Below are positions 25,838-35,379 of a stretch of DNA of 35,379 bases, in pieces. The notes below the pieces were generated by a model that made no database searches, was not told the origin of the DNA, and saw nothing but the letters and a program-made list of their open reading frames with translations. The position numbers were made by a program, and so were the translations under genes. This stretch comes from CAYQPF01 sp964419225 (GTDB lineage: Bacteria; Cloacimonadota; Cloacimonadia; Cloacimonadales; CAYQPF01): positions 1-35,379 of the forward strand of contig CAYQPF010000038.1 in NCBI GenBank assembly GCA_964419225.1, given 5' to 3'. Numbering within the stretch: the first letter of the stretch is position 1; each line of letters begins with the position of its first letter.

Positions 25838-27874
25838 TTAACCAGTAAAATCAAATGTTTGCTGATCGTGTTTCAGTTGTTGTCTTAAAAGCATCTCTGC
25901 TTCAGGTGATGCACTAATCTTAAGGACAATAAATTTTTTCAAATCATCAGGGGGAGGTGTTGTAGTGGTAACAATATATTGAAAAGGACAATTTTCTCCA
26001 TATTCTGATTGAAGGCTGGCAGCCAGTCGCAAATATTTACTATACAGACCTATACCCATATCTGCTTCACGAGGACTATCATGAAGTAAAAAGTCCGGCA
26101 AATTTGACTTTTCATTCACTGTGTTGTAAATTAAACAAGATAAGTCAGCTAATAAAATCGAAAGAGTATTGATAGCCTCTCCTCCTAATTCCTGTCCTTG
26201 TATTATATTGAAAGCAATATTTCCTTTGTCTAGAATTACTTTTCCGCAAGAGCTGTCTGACGGCAGGAGTCTGCTTAAGATATTTGAAAAAATTTGAGAA
26301 AGCAATTTACTATTATTCTCAAAATTCCCTTGTATGTTTTTTATCCTCGATTTCTCTTCACTTATTTTGCCTTCGATTTCCTTGGCTTCAGTGACGAGTT
26401 TTTCCAATACGGTGTTCTTGGGTGGATTAACCAGCTCTTTTCTAAAATTGTCAATATCCTCAACTAAGCGTAAGATTCTATCCTTGTTAATAATCAGATT
26501 ATTGTTTTTTCCATTAATCACCTTCTTTTGTGACTCCCAATAACGTATTTTACAATTAATTTCTGCTTTTTCATCTTTGATTGGATTTATGATTTCCATA
26601 TTTTGATTAATTTTAATATTAATCATCTTCGCTTGCTCTAATTGATCCTTTCCGTCTAAAAACTTTGAAATTTCCTTTTGCTTGTTTTGAATATGATAGC
26701 AGTCTTTAATTAAAATGTCTGCCCTTTTACATTTGGAATTTAATATTTCATCCAGCTTCTTTTTATTTTCATCCTTTTGTTGAATATCAGAATTGAGTTC
26801 AGAAAGTTCTTTTTCAAAAATTATGTTTTCAAGTTCTAAAGGTTGTAAAGCATTGGACTTTTCATTCAATTCATTGTTAAGTTCAGAAATTGCCTTGTCC
26901 ATAGAGGCAATACTAACATTGTGATCATCATACAATTTTTCCAGAGTTTGACATGCAAACAATGCTGTTTTACGTAAAGTCTCATCCGTAATAATGTCAG
27001 ATTCATAAACTAACCCATCTATTGCCAGTGAGCTATCCTGTCTAAATAGCTCCTGTCGAAGTTTTCTTTCGTATATGTCAGTACAAACTATAGGTTCCAA
27101 TCTTTCTTTTTCAATAGCTGATGTCTTCTGTTTTAGCTCATTCTCTAATCGTCCTAGTTTTTTTGAAGATTCAATTTCATCAGAATGCAGCAGATCAAGC
27201 AAAGCCCTTATTGTGAATAAGGAGCTAATCCTTGGATTAGAAAAAGTTGGAGAATCAGAATTGCTGGCAGATGTTCTCCATTCGTATAAATTACTTAATC
27301 TTGACTCTTGATCACGTGCACACCAAGAAAGAACATGCCCCCAATATATTGGCTCTCCAGAGGGGACAACACTCTTACACAACATGTTATTCAGAGTCTT
27401 AGAAAATTCTAATCCCTGATGATAGGCAGAGTGACTCACTTTTTCAGTTTTACTATTTATTAGATCTTCAACAGTTGCATTTTTTTTAAAACTTGATAAT
27501 GTTGTTGCATGTAAAGGACGCATCACAGCAAATTGCTGGCCAAGAATATGAATTTCTCCAGTAACCCAAGCATTTTGAAGAGTTTCTTTAATAAGTTTTG
27601 TGGCTTTTTCCGTAGCATAATTCTTTTCTCCGAGTAAGTATCTTATAAATCTGCACAAGGTTGTTTTTCCAGCACTATGTCCTGATATAATACCATTATA
27701 AGTTTCATCAGTGGCTTCATCAGCACAAACAATGTTCAATCCTCTATTAAATCTAATATCCCTTATAATCTCAAGAGTAGGCTCAATTTGTTGATAAATT
27801 ACTAATCTACTAATCCATATCCGAGGTTCTTGCCGTTTAGGAGTACAATTAAGCTTATTTAGGAGGAATTCCAT
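25838..27874 (-). CDS. SMC-like coiled-coil ATPase of a helicase-methylase-ATPase system
   Basis: 678 residues. Walker A GHSAGKTT (65-72) lies near the N-terminus and a Walker B-like DFLLHDSPREADMG near the C-terminus, separated by about 300 residues of charged coiled coil (roughly 240-540) with a CK-rich hinge-like region near 400. This is the head-coil-head layout of SMC/RecN-type ATPases such as DUF2326 proteins. GEAINTLSILLADL may replace the ABC signature. The start follows TGAGG at 8-nt spacing, 9 bp after the methylase stop, so the genes are one operon. By analogy it acts with the methylase and helicase on non-self DNA. Its own activity is not known. Confidence 0.7.
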   Translation of the reverse strand: MEFLLNKLNCTPKRQEPRIWISRLVIYQQIEPTLEIIRDIRFNRGLNIVCADEATDETYNGIISGHSAGKTTLCRFIRYLLGEKNYATEKATKLIKETLQNAWVTGEIHILGQQFAVMRPLHATTLSSFKKNATVEDLINSKTEKVSHSAYHQGLEFSKTLNNMLCKSVVPSGEPIYWGHVLSWCARDQESRLSNLYEWRTSASNSDSPTFSNPRISSLFTIRALLDLLHSDEIESSKKLGRLENELKQKTSAIEKERLEPIVCTDIYERKLRQELFRQDSSLAIDGLVYESDIITDETLRKTALFACQTLEKLYDDHNVSIASMDKAISELNNELNEKSNALQPLELENIIFEKELSELNSDIQQKDENKKKLDEILNSKCKRADILIKDCYHIQNKQKEISKFLDGKDQLEQAKMINIKINQNMEIINPIKDEKAEINCKIRYWESQKKVINGKNNNLIINKDRILRLVEDIDNFRKELVNPPKNTVLEKLVTEAKEIEGKISEEKSRIKNIQGNFENNSKLLSQIFSNILSRLLPSDSSCGKVILDKGNIAFNIIQGQELGGEAINTLSILLADLSCLIYNTVNEKSNLPDFLLHDSPREADMGIGLYSKYLRLAASLQSEYGENCPFQYIVTTTTPPPDDLKKFIVLKISASPEAEMLLRQQLKHDQQTFDFTG

Positions 27875-27883
27875 GATTTTACC

Positions 27884-30800
27884 TCACGCAATATTGACTT
27901 CACGGTAATAACAATTACCCATTTTTTTAATCAATGAATCATATTGGGCTTCATTTAAAAGTTTTATTTGTTTCAATTTATCTTGTGCTTTTAAAGCATA
28001 AACCATAACATTATTGACATTAGGAAACCTGCTTTGTACAAATTCGAATTTTACGCCTTTTGTAATCACAAAATCGGCTTTACCTCTATAAACAGAGATA
28101 GCTTCTGACTTCTCCAAATAGCTACGTATTTGAGACCAATTGATCAAGTGATCATCTTTAATAAATAAAGCGGTTGTGGTTTTTTGTTTAATCTTTTCGT
28201 AATTTGTAAGATCGGACTGATTTAATAATTGCATACAATAATTTGGATGAGCTGCTAATAGTAAAGACTCTAAACAGTCTTGGTCGTTAATTTGTTGTTT
28301 CTGCTCTACCACTGCTAAAAAAGCTGCACACAAAGCCTTCTCTGTGTCAGTTGCTGGGTATATATCGCCATCACCAAGAAAATCTTCTAAAGCTTTCTTG
28401 ATTAAAGATTTGTTGACGTGTACGTTCTCGGGCCAATTGTTCAAATCCCATTGGTTAACAGGAATGAAATCTCCTTTTTCATCACAAGGTGGACCTGGTG
28501 GGGGATTGAGGTTGCTTTTGTATTCAATTCCTGTTTGCTGACACTGTAACATTTTATCGTAAATTTCTAGTATTCTTCTTTTTGTACGATATTCACCATA
28601 CTGCTTTTCATCATTCTTTTTTACAATAGGGAAAGTTTCCATGATATATTCAACAGCATGTCTGGGAGTTGGAAAATATTTCTTTAATTCAGTTAGATCA
28701 TCACCTTTTAATTCACACCAATTACATCCGACACCACCACTCAGATATAAATGGAAATACAGAGCATCAAGCTCGCAGCGAATTTCAAATCTTCTTTCTT
28801 CATTCCAAATAAATGGAGGACCATCATAACCACAGTCTTGTGCTAGGAGACTCATGTCATATGCAGTATAGCTTAATTCAAGAATTTTTATAACAACCTC
28901 ATTAAGAATCGCAGGAAATACTGGAAATTGTTTTACTAAAAAGTAACTTAGATTTACACCACCGATTTTTTGCCGTACATTAAAGTCAAACACATAAGAA
29001 CTCATAATACCATATAGACATACAATTTTGACCGCATTTGATTCTTGGTTAAGTATAAGTTGAAAGCTATGCCCTACAGCACTTGCTGGAATCATGCAAG
29101 GTATAAAAGTTCTAGCATTTGTTGGACTTGTAATGTTAGAAAATCCAAGCATCCAGTTCAGAGATTGTGTGTTATCCATTGCTTTTTCACATTCACAATA
29201 GGCTACCCAATTATTAGGAATGGCAAACCTATGAGGATTTAAATGATCATGGTAGCTGATTACTTCTGGCTGTCCCTTCCTTTGTAAAGCATCTTCACTA
29301 ATTCTTATATCTGCTGCTCTATGGTCATAATTTTGTACCATTTTCCCTTCATATAGTGGCAAGTACCTTTCCTCGCATTTAATGAAATGGTTTCCCTCCA
29401 GAATAAATCCCATGCTCTCCAAGCTGTCTTTTGTTTTAAACAACTTAGAATCGTTGGACATGTCGAACATCCTCATAAAGGAAATACCCCATGGATTACC
29501 ATTTATTTCATCGTTTTCATTAATGAGTACTGGTACCATATGATAAATATATTTGGTTACTTCTGCATCCTGTTTTGATCGAAATATGGGGCAGGTATGA
29601 GTATTGGGATTTATTAAGGCTATATCTTCATTACTCAATTGGAAATGCTGTTCCTGGTTGTTTAGGTCAGATATGTTATGGGCAAAGAACATGAAGTCGG
29701 CAGTGTTTGGTGAAACAGCCAAATTGCGAATAGGTGAAGTTGACTTAGGAGATTGCAAAGTTATGAGACAAAATTTGTAACTACGGTGTACACCCATAAA
29801 AATACCTTCTCTATTTTCAAAATCGTAAAAACTTACTAATGATTTTGTCTCAACAATATCCTGAAAGAAATATTTCGTAGTGTCATCGGTAGCAATTCCA
29901 CTGGGAACAATACATCCGCATCTTCCATTTGAATTTAGAAGAGTTCTATTCAGTTCAGCAAAAATGGTATATGTATTCACATCACCTCTGCCACATAGAG
30001 GATAAAAACCACCAGTTCTGATAATCTGGGAAGAAGCCTCTGACTTTCTTTTTTCTTCAAGGAACTGGTCATACAAAAGGGGATTTGTCTTAGGTAATTC
30101 CTCAATCATCTTTTTTCTGACAGATGAATTTACGGCATTAGCAATATCAGAATCTCTTACTGCAAAGAACTCTTTTTCTTGTAATTTAACTCGTTCCCAA
30201 GGAGGATTCCCAAGTATGCAATCAAAGCCTCCCGCCCAGCCAAGTTGTTCATTGTAATCTGTTCTTTGAGGATTTGGTATAAAAATTTCTGGAAATGCTA
30301 TATGCCAGTGAAGGAATTGGTATACATTAGCCAAACGAATTATTTCATCACGCATCCAAGGATAGCATGTGTGGGGATTTTTTTCAATATCAAAAATTGT
30401 CTGGCTTGTAATTGGAAAAGGTAATTCCGAAGATTCATTTTTACTCCACACAAAAGCAGAACACCAAGCATCATAAATAAATTTGTTAAAGAAGTAACCA
30501 TTTGAATATAGGTGCTCTTTGTAGAGTAGTTCTTTTTTCTTTAGATTCTCTATATTGTTGTCATCAATATTCTCTATTTCAAGTTGAGCTTCACTAATCC
30601 TTCCTAAATGTTCCCAAGGATTATAGCTAAACCCAAAAAGATCATCCATTTGTTGATTGATTTCAATTTTATTTTGTCTTTTGTACTTTTGGCAGTCATC
30701 TTTATCATCACCCGTCAAAACATCAAAGGCTCCATCAGGAATACCCTTTTTTAATAGTTCAGGAGTACAGCCAAGAAGCGAGTTACCACATTGGATATGA

Positions 30801-32554
30801 TGATCAAGGAAAGTAAGAGGTTTCCCGGGTTCCAAAGCTTCCATCCAAAGAGAGATTTTGCAAAGCTCCACAGACATGGGATTGATATCAACACCATATA
30901 TGCAATGACCTATCACATCACGTAAAGCATGTTGTACGATAGATGGTGCCGGTTCATCTTCACCAACTCTAACAGCAGCCAGTCTTTTTGCAATTCTATG
31001 AGCTGCAGCAATAAGGAAATGCCCGCTACCACAAGCAGGATCACAGATTTTGAGAGTGAGAAGGGCGGATTCTTGGGAATGAGTGGCACTCGCTAACTTA
31101 TTCTCTATCACTGGTTCCAAGGCAGAATCTATTAGACAATTAACTAAAGACGAAGGAGTGTAATAGCTTCCAGTAGTTTTACGTTCTGAGCCAGATATAA
31201 TTTTTAGTTCGAAAGTGGCAGTTTCTAAATGTAAAGTTGGATGCATTTCCAATAAAGACTCATAAACACTGCCTAATTCTTCCGGTCCCAGGTTTTTATA
31301 ACTAACCTGCTGGAGAAGTTTATTCTTTCCTGTGTAGCAAAGACTTTTGAGGGCAGAAAGTAAGTCACTATTGGAAATACAGCAGGTATTCAGGTCTGGA
31401 GCTGCTTCAGGAGAAAACAACATTGAGCCAAGAGCTGAGAGTCCTAATTGATCATTACCATTATAGAGAAGTGTAAAAAGAAGTTTTAATTGTTCCCAAA
31501 GATCATGATGCTTACTACCTCTTTTACGTTGTGCAAGACCTCTGACCCTAAGAGTTGAATAGTAGTTTAAATAGATACTTTTCTTTTGTTGTTCAATGTT
31601 TTCAGGGAAAAGTAAATCTCTGTCTTCTGCAACAAAGACAAATAGTAATCGATATATTTGGCGAAGAACCTGATGATAAAATTCAGACTGAGTAAGTTCT
31701 CCACTCTTTAGTTTTTCCTTGAGACTCGAATTAAGTTTATGACTCAAATAACCGGAACCTATGAATTCAATAGCTTTCTGAACATTTGAGCGTAATTCAT
31801 CCAAAGCTCTTACACCTTCATCTACTGAAATTCCATACCACTTTTCTATTATACAAGTTTGGGGAGGAAGTTGTTTACCATTTTCATCCAATATAGTTTC
31901 AAATCTTGATTGGTGACAAATAAGCCAGAAGAGGAAAAAGTCACTATAGTTTTCATTATCCATGATACTCTGAAGATCAAATTCTACATAGGATATGCGA
32001 GTTAGAGAGAGATTATCTCTGAGGATTCTTAATCTGTAGCCATTAGTAACAATGCCCCAGAGATGTTCGTCACATTTATTCAAATACTCCTGCATCAGAG
32101 AATGTGGAGACAACTTTGTTTCATTTTTGGAAGTGGAATTACGTTTGTCGATATCCCACTTGCAGCTTACAAGATGAATGGCAACAGGTTCTTTGGCAAC
32201 GTGGCTCACTTGAAAGGACTTGCCATCGATTTCAACGGCTTTTTGTACTTGTAATCTTCCATAACCAAGTTCCTGAAAAAGTATTAACAACCATTTTTCT
32301 CTTGTTTCTGAGGTTCCTATAGCTTCTGGAGATAATTGTTCTATATGGGATTTGAAAGATTTCCAGACACCAGTCAATCTATTCCAAGCACGAGTTGCTT
32401 CTTCATTGAGACGTTCATTAGCAGATAAGTGATAGCTGAGAGGGGAGAGGTAAGGGATATTTTCATCACCAGTGATTATTCTTTGAAGAATTTCTTGTGG
32501 CAGTAATTCACCTTCGGTTTTAACAGATTTAAAGAATTTACTATTTTTGTACAC
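27884..32554 (-). CDS. Large N6-adenine DNA methyltransferase (PglX/DrmMI-like)
   Basis: 1556 residues from a GTG at 32554 with GGAGG 5 nt upstream, overlapping the helicase by 14 bp. An upstream ATG frame would overlap by 80 bp and lacks support. SAM-binding motif I CDPACGSGHFL is near residue 505 and is preceded by GSYYTPSSLV, with YGVDINPMSVELCKISLWME after it. The catalytic motif NPPW is near residue 780 (CILGNPPWERVK), identifying adenine N6 methylation. Long N- and C-terminal parts should give target recognition and complex assembly, as in type IIG, BREX PglX and DISARM DrmMI enzymes. No nuclease motif was seen. It probably marks host DNA so that the partner helicase and ATPase spare it. 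Confidence 0.85.
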   Translation of the reverse strand: MYKNSKFFKSVKTEGELLPQEILQRIITGDENIPYLSPLSYHLSANERLNEEATRAWNRLTGVWKSFKSHIEQLSPEAIGTSETREKWLLILFQELGYGRLQVQKAVEIDGKSFQVSHVAKEPVAIHLVSCKWDIDKRNSTSKNETKLSPHSLMQEYLNKCDEHLWGIVTNGYRLRILRDNLSLTRISYVEFDLQSIMDNENYSDFFLFWLICHQSRFETILDENGKQLPPQTCIIEKWYGISVDEGVRALDELRSNVQKAIEFIGSGYLSHKLNSSLKEKLKSGELTQSEFYHQVLRQIYRLLFVFVAEDRDLLFPENIEQQKKSIYLNYYSTLRVRGLAQRKRGSKHHDLWEQLKLLFTLLYNGNDQLGLSALGSMLFSPEAAPDLNTCCISNSDLLSALKSLCYTGKNKLLQQVSYKNLGPEELGSVYESLLEMHPTLHLETATFELKIISGSERKTTGSYYTPSSLVNCLIDSALEPVIENKLASATHSQESALLTLKICDPACGSGHFLIAAAHRIAKRLAAVRVGEDEPAPSIVQHALRDVIGHCIYGVDINPMSVELCKISLWMEALEPGKPLTFLDHHIQCGNSLLGCTPELLKKGIPDGAFDVLTGDDKDDCQKYKRQNKIEINQQMDDLFGFSYNPWEHLGRISEAQLEIENIDDNNIENLKKKELLYKEHLYSNGYFFNKFIYDAWCSAFVWSKNESSELPFPITSQTIFDIEKNPHTCYPWMRDEIIRLANVYQFLHWHIAFPEIFIPNPQRTDYNEQLGWAGGFDCILGNPPWERVKLQEKEFFAVRDSDIANAVNSSVRKKMIEELPKTNPLLYDQFLEEKRKSEASSQIIRTGGFYPLCGRGDVNTYTIFAELNRTLLNSNGRCGCIVPSGIATDDTTKYFFQDIVETKSLVSFYDFENREGIFMGVHRSYKFCLITLQSPKSTSPIRNLAVSPNTADFMFFAHNISDLNNQEQHFQLSNEDIALINPNTHTCPIFRSKQDAEVTKYIYHMVPVLINENDEINGNPWGISFMRMFDMSNDSKLFKTKDSLESMGFILEGNHFIKCEERYLPLYEGKMVQNYDHRAADIRISEDALQRKGQPEVISYHDHLNPHRFAIPNNWVAYCECEKAMDNTQSLNWMLGFSNITSPTNARTFIPCMIPASAVGHSFQLILNQESNAVKIVCLYGIMSSYVFDFNVRQKIGGVNLSYFLVKQFPVFPAILNEVVIKILELSYTAYDMSLLAQDCGYDGPPFIWNEERRFEIRCELDALYFHLYLSGGVGCNWCELKGDDLTELKKYFPTPRHAVEYIMETFPIVKKNDEKQYGEYRTKRRILEIYDKMLQCQQTGIEYKSNLNPPPGPPCDEKGDFIPVNQWDLNNWPENVHVNKSLIKKALEDFLGDGDIYPATDTEKALCAAFLAVVEQKQQINDQDCLESLLLAAHPNYCMQLLNQSDLTNYEKIKQKTTTALFIKDDHLINWSQIRSYLEKSEAISVYRGKADFVITKGVKFEFVQSRFPNVNNVMVYALKAQDKLKQIKLLNEAQYDSLIKKMGNCYYREVNIA

Positions 32555-35213
32555 TTGAGCCTCCAGTAGGGAGATACACATACACACCCAAGACATCCGG
32601 TGGTAATTCTGGCTTAACATCCACTTTCCCAGATTTTTTGAAAATAGCTTCTCTGACTCTGGTATGGGATTCTTTCAATTCCTGAGCTTTTTTCTCAGTG
32701 ATGTGAATAATTTCAGGCTCAAGCAGGGAGTATTTATCAATAAACATTTTTAGTTGTTGTCTGGATTGTTCAGGAATAACATTAGCATCTGGTTTAACCT
32801 TGAGGATTTTATCAGTATCTTCTGAAGACAGCCATTCAGGGTTATCTACTGTACCAGTAAAAGCAAGGATTTGACAGTCTTCAACAAGTTGATGAGTTTT
32901 TTTATCATTTATAGTCTGCCATAGATGAAAACGATATCTGACTAATAGCAACGTTGTTTTTCTGGTAACAGCAGAAGTACGGCTGACACCACACCTACGT
33001 GCGATTGAATTATTGATTTCTTCATCCAGGCTTGTATTTAGTACATAATCTGCCAACCCTTCTACAATTGGATGGGTTCTGGAAATATATGTTTCATTAT
33101 CACCTACTGGCATGGTAAAGCTTAATTTTAGCTTATCATCCAAGTACCCGCAAGCTTCTTTGACAGGAACTACAAGTTTGGAAAGATCTGCAGTGATGGT
33201 ATTTTTCCAATTATCATTAAAAACAGCTCCATAAGCTCCAAGAGATGATAGGACAAAGTTTTTCAGGTCCGGAGTTGTACCCAGAGCATTTTTGGAAAGA
33301 CTGAGTTCCTTCTGAACATCTCCAACTTTATTGCTAAGAGCATCCTGAGCAAAAATAGTTCTGCTGCGTGATTCTCTATCTCTGGCTTTATCCCATTCCT
33401 GATTAATTTTGAAAAGATCATCTTTAAAATATTCGTCAAATGCTTCGATTCTCCCTTGTTCATAAGAATTTTGATCCTCTTTAAGCAGATATCCTTCAAA
33501 AATAGCTTCAATCAAAGATTCTGTATTGGCTGGTACAGGAACCGAAATACCAAGTGAAGATTTTATGCTTTTGTGTTTACGAATAAGGACATCAAGCACA
33601 ATACCATCTATACGATTATCTTTACCAAAATAAGTTATGGTACGGACTTTTTCAGATTTCTGGCCAAATCTATCGACACGACCTTCTCTTTGCTCATGTC
33701 TGGTAGGATTCCAACTAAGGTCATAATGAATAACAGCGTTGAAGTGTTCCTGTAAATTGATACCCTCAGAGAGACAATCAGTACAAACAAGGATTCTGTT
33801 GGCACTTTCTGATAGCTCCTGAACTCTGATTTCCCTTTCTTCAGGTGGCAAAAGACCTGTAACAGATTTTATCTCTACTCTGGGTAATTTCTTTTTAAGT
33901 TGTTCAGTTAGATATTCAGCAGTTTGAATAAAGCGGCAGAAAACAATGGGATGATAATTCTCGCTCAAAAGATTCTTTAAGTGCTTCACCAGAGTAATGA
34001 GTTTATTATCTTTATCACCGAAAAGAGTCTGTGCTTTTTCTGCCATTGAATGGAGTTTCTGTCTTGAAGACATGTTCTGAATTTTATCAGAGTGAAAATC
34101 ACTGCCTGGAAGAATGTCAGAAGTCTCAGAGCCATCCTGCTCAAATACATCAAAGATTGATTTCTTTCCATGCTCATTTACTTCGTCCTCTGTATCCAGA
34201 TCCAAAGCTGCACATCTGTTGTTCATAGTTTCCATTGCAGCTGCAGGACTGGAAGCAAGCGAACGCAGTAAAGCCAGTGCAGACCACCAACGGACTCTCT
34301 GCTTATATTTACCGTCATTTTTATCCTGAACTATTTCACGAGCATACTCCAGGGCAGAATTAAATAATTCCTGATACTCAGCAGATAATTTATAACCCTC
34401 TTCCAGAGATTCAAGTACAGGAAAACTTGTTTTCTCATCCAGGTAATTTACGATGTCTGCTCTTCTACGTTGGATGAAATGCTGGGCAATGGTTTCTCTT
34501 TTATCTTTGTGTTCTGAGCCTGTTAATATTTCAGGGAAGTTTTTTACTACAGGATTGAGAATTGTTAATAAGGACCGAAAAGCCTGTTCATTTCCCGAAT
34601 GAGGGGTAGCAGTGACAAAGATCATGTGCCTGTTGTCATCAAGACCAAGCTTTTTAACCAGTTCATGTCTTTGATGACGAGACGAATTAAAGGAGTTGTC
34701 AAAGCTTACTGTATGAGCTTCGTCAACTATGATAAACTCAGGAGCATTCCTCAGAAATTCATCGCGGTGTTTATCAGACTTAATATAGTCAATTGAGACA
34801 ATAGTATAAGGAAATATATCGAATATTGATTGATTAAGAGTACATTGCTTTTCCAGGCTGCGAACTGTGGAAGCCAGAACAAGTTCTGCTTCCAGGTGGA
34901 ATTTATCTTTAAGCTCAGATTGCCATTGTTCTGCAAGGTGAGGAGGACATAAGACAGTGAAGCGTGATATTTCGCCACGATCAAGAAGTTCCTTTAAAAT
35001 TAGACCAGCTTCTATAGTTTTACCCACACCGACATCATCGGCAATGAGCAATCTGGTAGTATTTAGCTTGAGAGCCATCATGAGGGGAACGAGCTGATAA
35101 GGACGTGGATCAACTGCAAGTTTACCAAAAGAACGAAAAGGACCTGCAGTATTACGAAAACTTAATTTCAGGGCATTACGAAGCAGATTACAGGAGTTAA
35201 AATCACCCAGCAA
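32541..35213 (-). CDS. SNF2-type helicase (DrmD-like), N-terminus separated by a stop codon
   Basis: The open part gives about 890 residues from a TTG at 35213, with in-frame coding sense continuing to a TAA at 35264-35262. Motif I DDVGVGKTIEAGL is near residue 60, DEAH near 165, VTATPHSG follows, and the C-terminal helicase lobe has VCTDCLSEGINLQEHF and QREGRVDRFGQ. This is the SNF2/SWI2 ATPase found next to large adenine methylases in DISARM class 1 (DrmD) and in the Hma set. It likely translocates on DNA. The TTG has GGAG directly against it with no spacing, so it is a poor start. Similarity to the family continues across the stop, so the gene was longer and is now broken unless read through. 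Confidence 0.75.
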   Translation of the reverse strand: MLGDFNSCNLLRNALKLSFRNTAGPFRSFGKLAVDPRPYQLVPLMMALKLNTTRLLIADDVGVGKTIEAGLILKELLDRGEISRFTVLCPPHLAEQWQSELKDKFHLEAELVLASTVRSLEKQCTLNQSIFDIFPYTIVSIDYIKSDKHRDEFLRNAPEFIIVDEAHTVSFDNSFNSSRHQRHELVKKLGLDDNRHMIFVTATPHSGNEQAFRSLLTILNPVVKNFPEILTGSEHKDKRETIAQHFIQRRRADIVNYLDEKTSFPVLESLEEGYKLSAEYQELFNSALEYAREIVQDKNDGKYKQRVRWWSALALLRSLASSPAAAMETMNNRCAALDLDTEDEVNEHGKKSIFDVFEQDGSETSDILPGSDFHSDKIQNMSSRQKLHSMAEKAQTLFGDKDNKLITLVKHLKNLLSENYHPIVFCRFIQTAEYLTEQLKKKLPRVEIKSVTGLLPPEEREIRVQELSESANRILVCTDCLSEGINLQEHFNAVIHYDLSWNPTRHEQREGRVDRFGQKSEKVRTITYFGKDNRIDGIVLDVLIRKHKSIKSSLGISVPVPANTESLIEAIFEGYLLKEDQNSYEQGRIEAFDEYFKDDLFKINQEWDKARDRESRSRTIFAQDALSNKVGDVQKELSLSKNALGTTPDLKNFVLSSLGAYGAVFNDNWKNTITADLSKLVVPVKEACGYLDDKLKLSFTMPVGDNETYISRTHPIVEGLADYVLNTSLDEEINNSIARRCGVSRTSAVTRKTTLLLVRYRFHLWQTINDKKTHQLVEDCQILAFTGTVDNPEWLSSEDTDKILKVKPDANVIPEQSRQQLKMFIDKYSLLEPEIIHITEKKAQELKESHTRVREAIFKKSGKVDVKPELPPDVLGVYVYLPTGGSSVQK

Positions 35214-35261
35214 CTCCGGATTAGGTAAAGTGAAACTAGCAGACTTGATCTCTTCCAGCTT

Positions 35262-35379
35262 TTATAGTCTACCTGTCATATCAGCATCTCTGCCGCCCAA
35301 GGGTTTAAGCAACAATAATGCATCAGTTGAGCCACGCCAACATAACCAGTCTCTGACTCTGCGATTTACTAATGTTCCC
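35262..35379 (-). pseudogene. 5' part of the helicase gene, ended by an in-frame TAA, cut by window edge
   Basis: Read in the same frame as the helicase, this piece gives DWLCWRGSTDALLLLKPLGG, then RDADMTGRL and TAA, followed by KLEEIKSASFTLPNPELLGD. Related helicases, as I recall them, have a similar TDALLLLKPLGG segment running into a linker and then LGD...LLRDAL. A TTA-to-TAA change fits without an indel. It continues beyond the window. Confidence 0.65.

Noticed and set aside
25450..25848. 132-codon plus-strand frame opposite the Septu-like ATPase start
   Set aside because: Antisense shadow of real coding sequence with no ribosome binding site.
1..35379. tRNA or rRNA genes
   Set aside because: No cloverleaf arms, GTTCRAANC-type loop in context, or rRNA-like conserved stretches were seen on either strand.

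Overview
The window is AT-rich and almost every gene lies on the minus strand, so it reads from right to left. Nothing in it fixes the species. The left end holds a giant secreted protein built from GLUG, PKD, beta-helix and cadherin-like repeats, and most genes have strong GGAGG-type ribosome binding sites. That combination is common in the FCB group and would suit a Cloacimonadota-like or related bacterium, but this is inference only.

Layout from left to right. Positions 1-5225 hold the N-terminal part of the surface protein, which runs off the left edge. Its 5' leader (about 5285-5372) can fold as two mutually exclusive hairpins, one of them a terminator. Positions 5554-10388 hold a replication and regulation module: an extra DnaN-type sliding clamp, a BRO-N/zinc-finger protein, a small HTH protein, and an XRE-ImmA-type regulator whose zinc motif is degenerate. 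Positions 10602-14883 hold mobility genes: a large serine recombinase, an intergenic region rich in palindromes, an excisionase-type HTH protein, an unknown 330-residue protein and a small resolvase.

Positions 15090-35379 form a defence island. It contains a RexA/RexB-like abortive infection pair; a 1557-residue Avs-like STAND NTPase with an N-terminal nuclease-like domain; a protein with a DisA_N (diadenylate cyclase-like) domain; a Septu-like HNH nuclease plus ABC/AAA ATPase; and a helicase, adenine methylase and SMC-like ATPase triad resembling the system called Hma. The helicase gene is cut by the right edge and carries an in-frame TAA near its N-terminus, so the triad may be inactive.

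Likely interplay: the recombinases and excisionase-like protein move the element, the BRO/HTH/ImmA genes regulate it, the clamp may serve its replication, and the right 20 kb is anti-phage cargo. The genes from the helicase to the HNH nuclease are tightly packed or overlapping and probably form one transcript. The RexAB-like, Avs-like and DisA_N-like genes look like separate units. A 63-bp relic of a second methylase gene in front of the DisA_N-type gene shows past turnover in the island.
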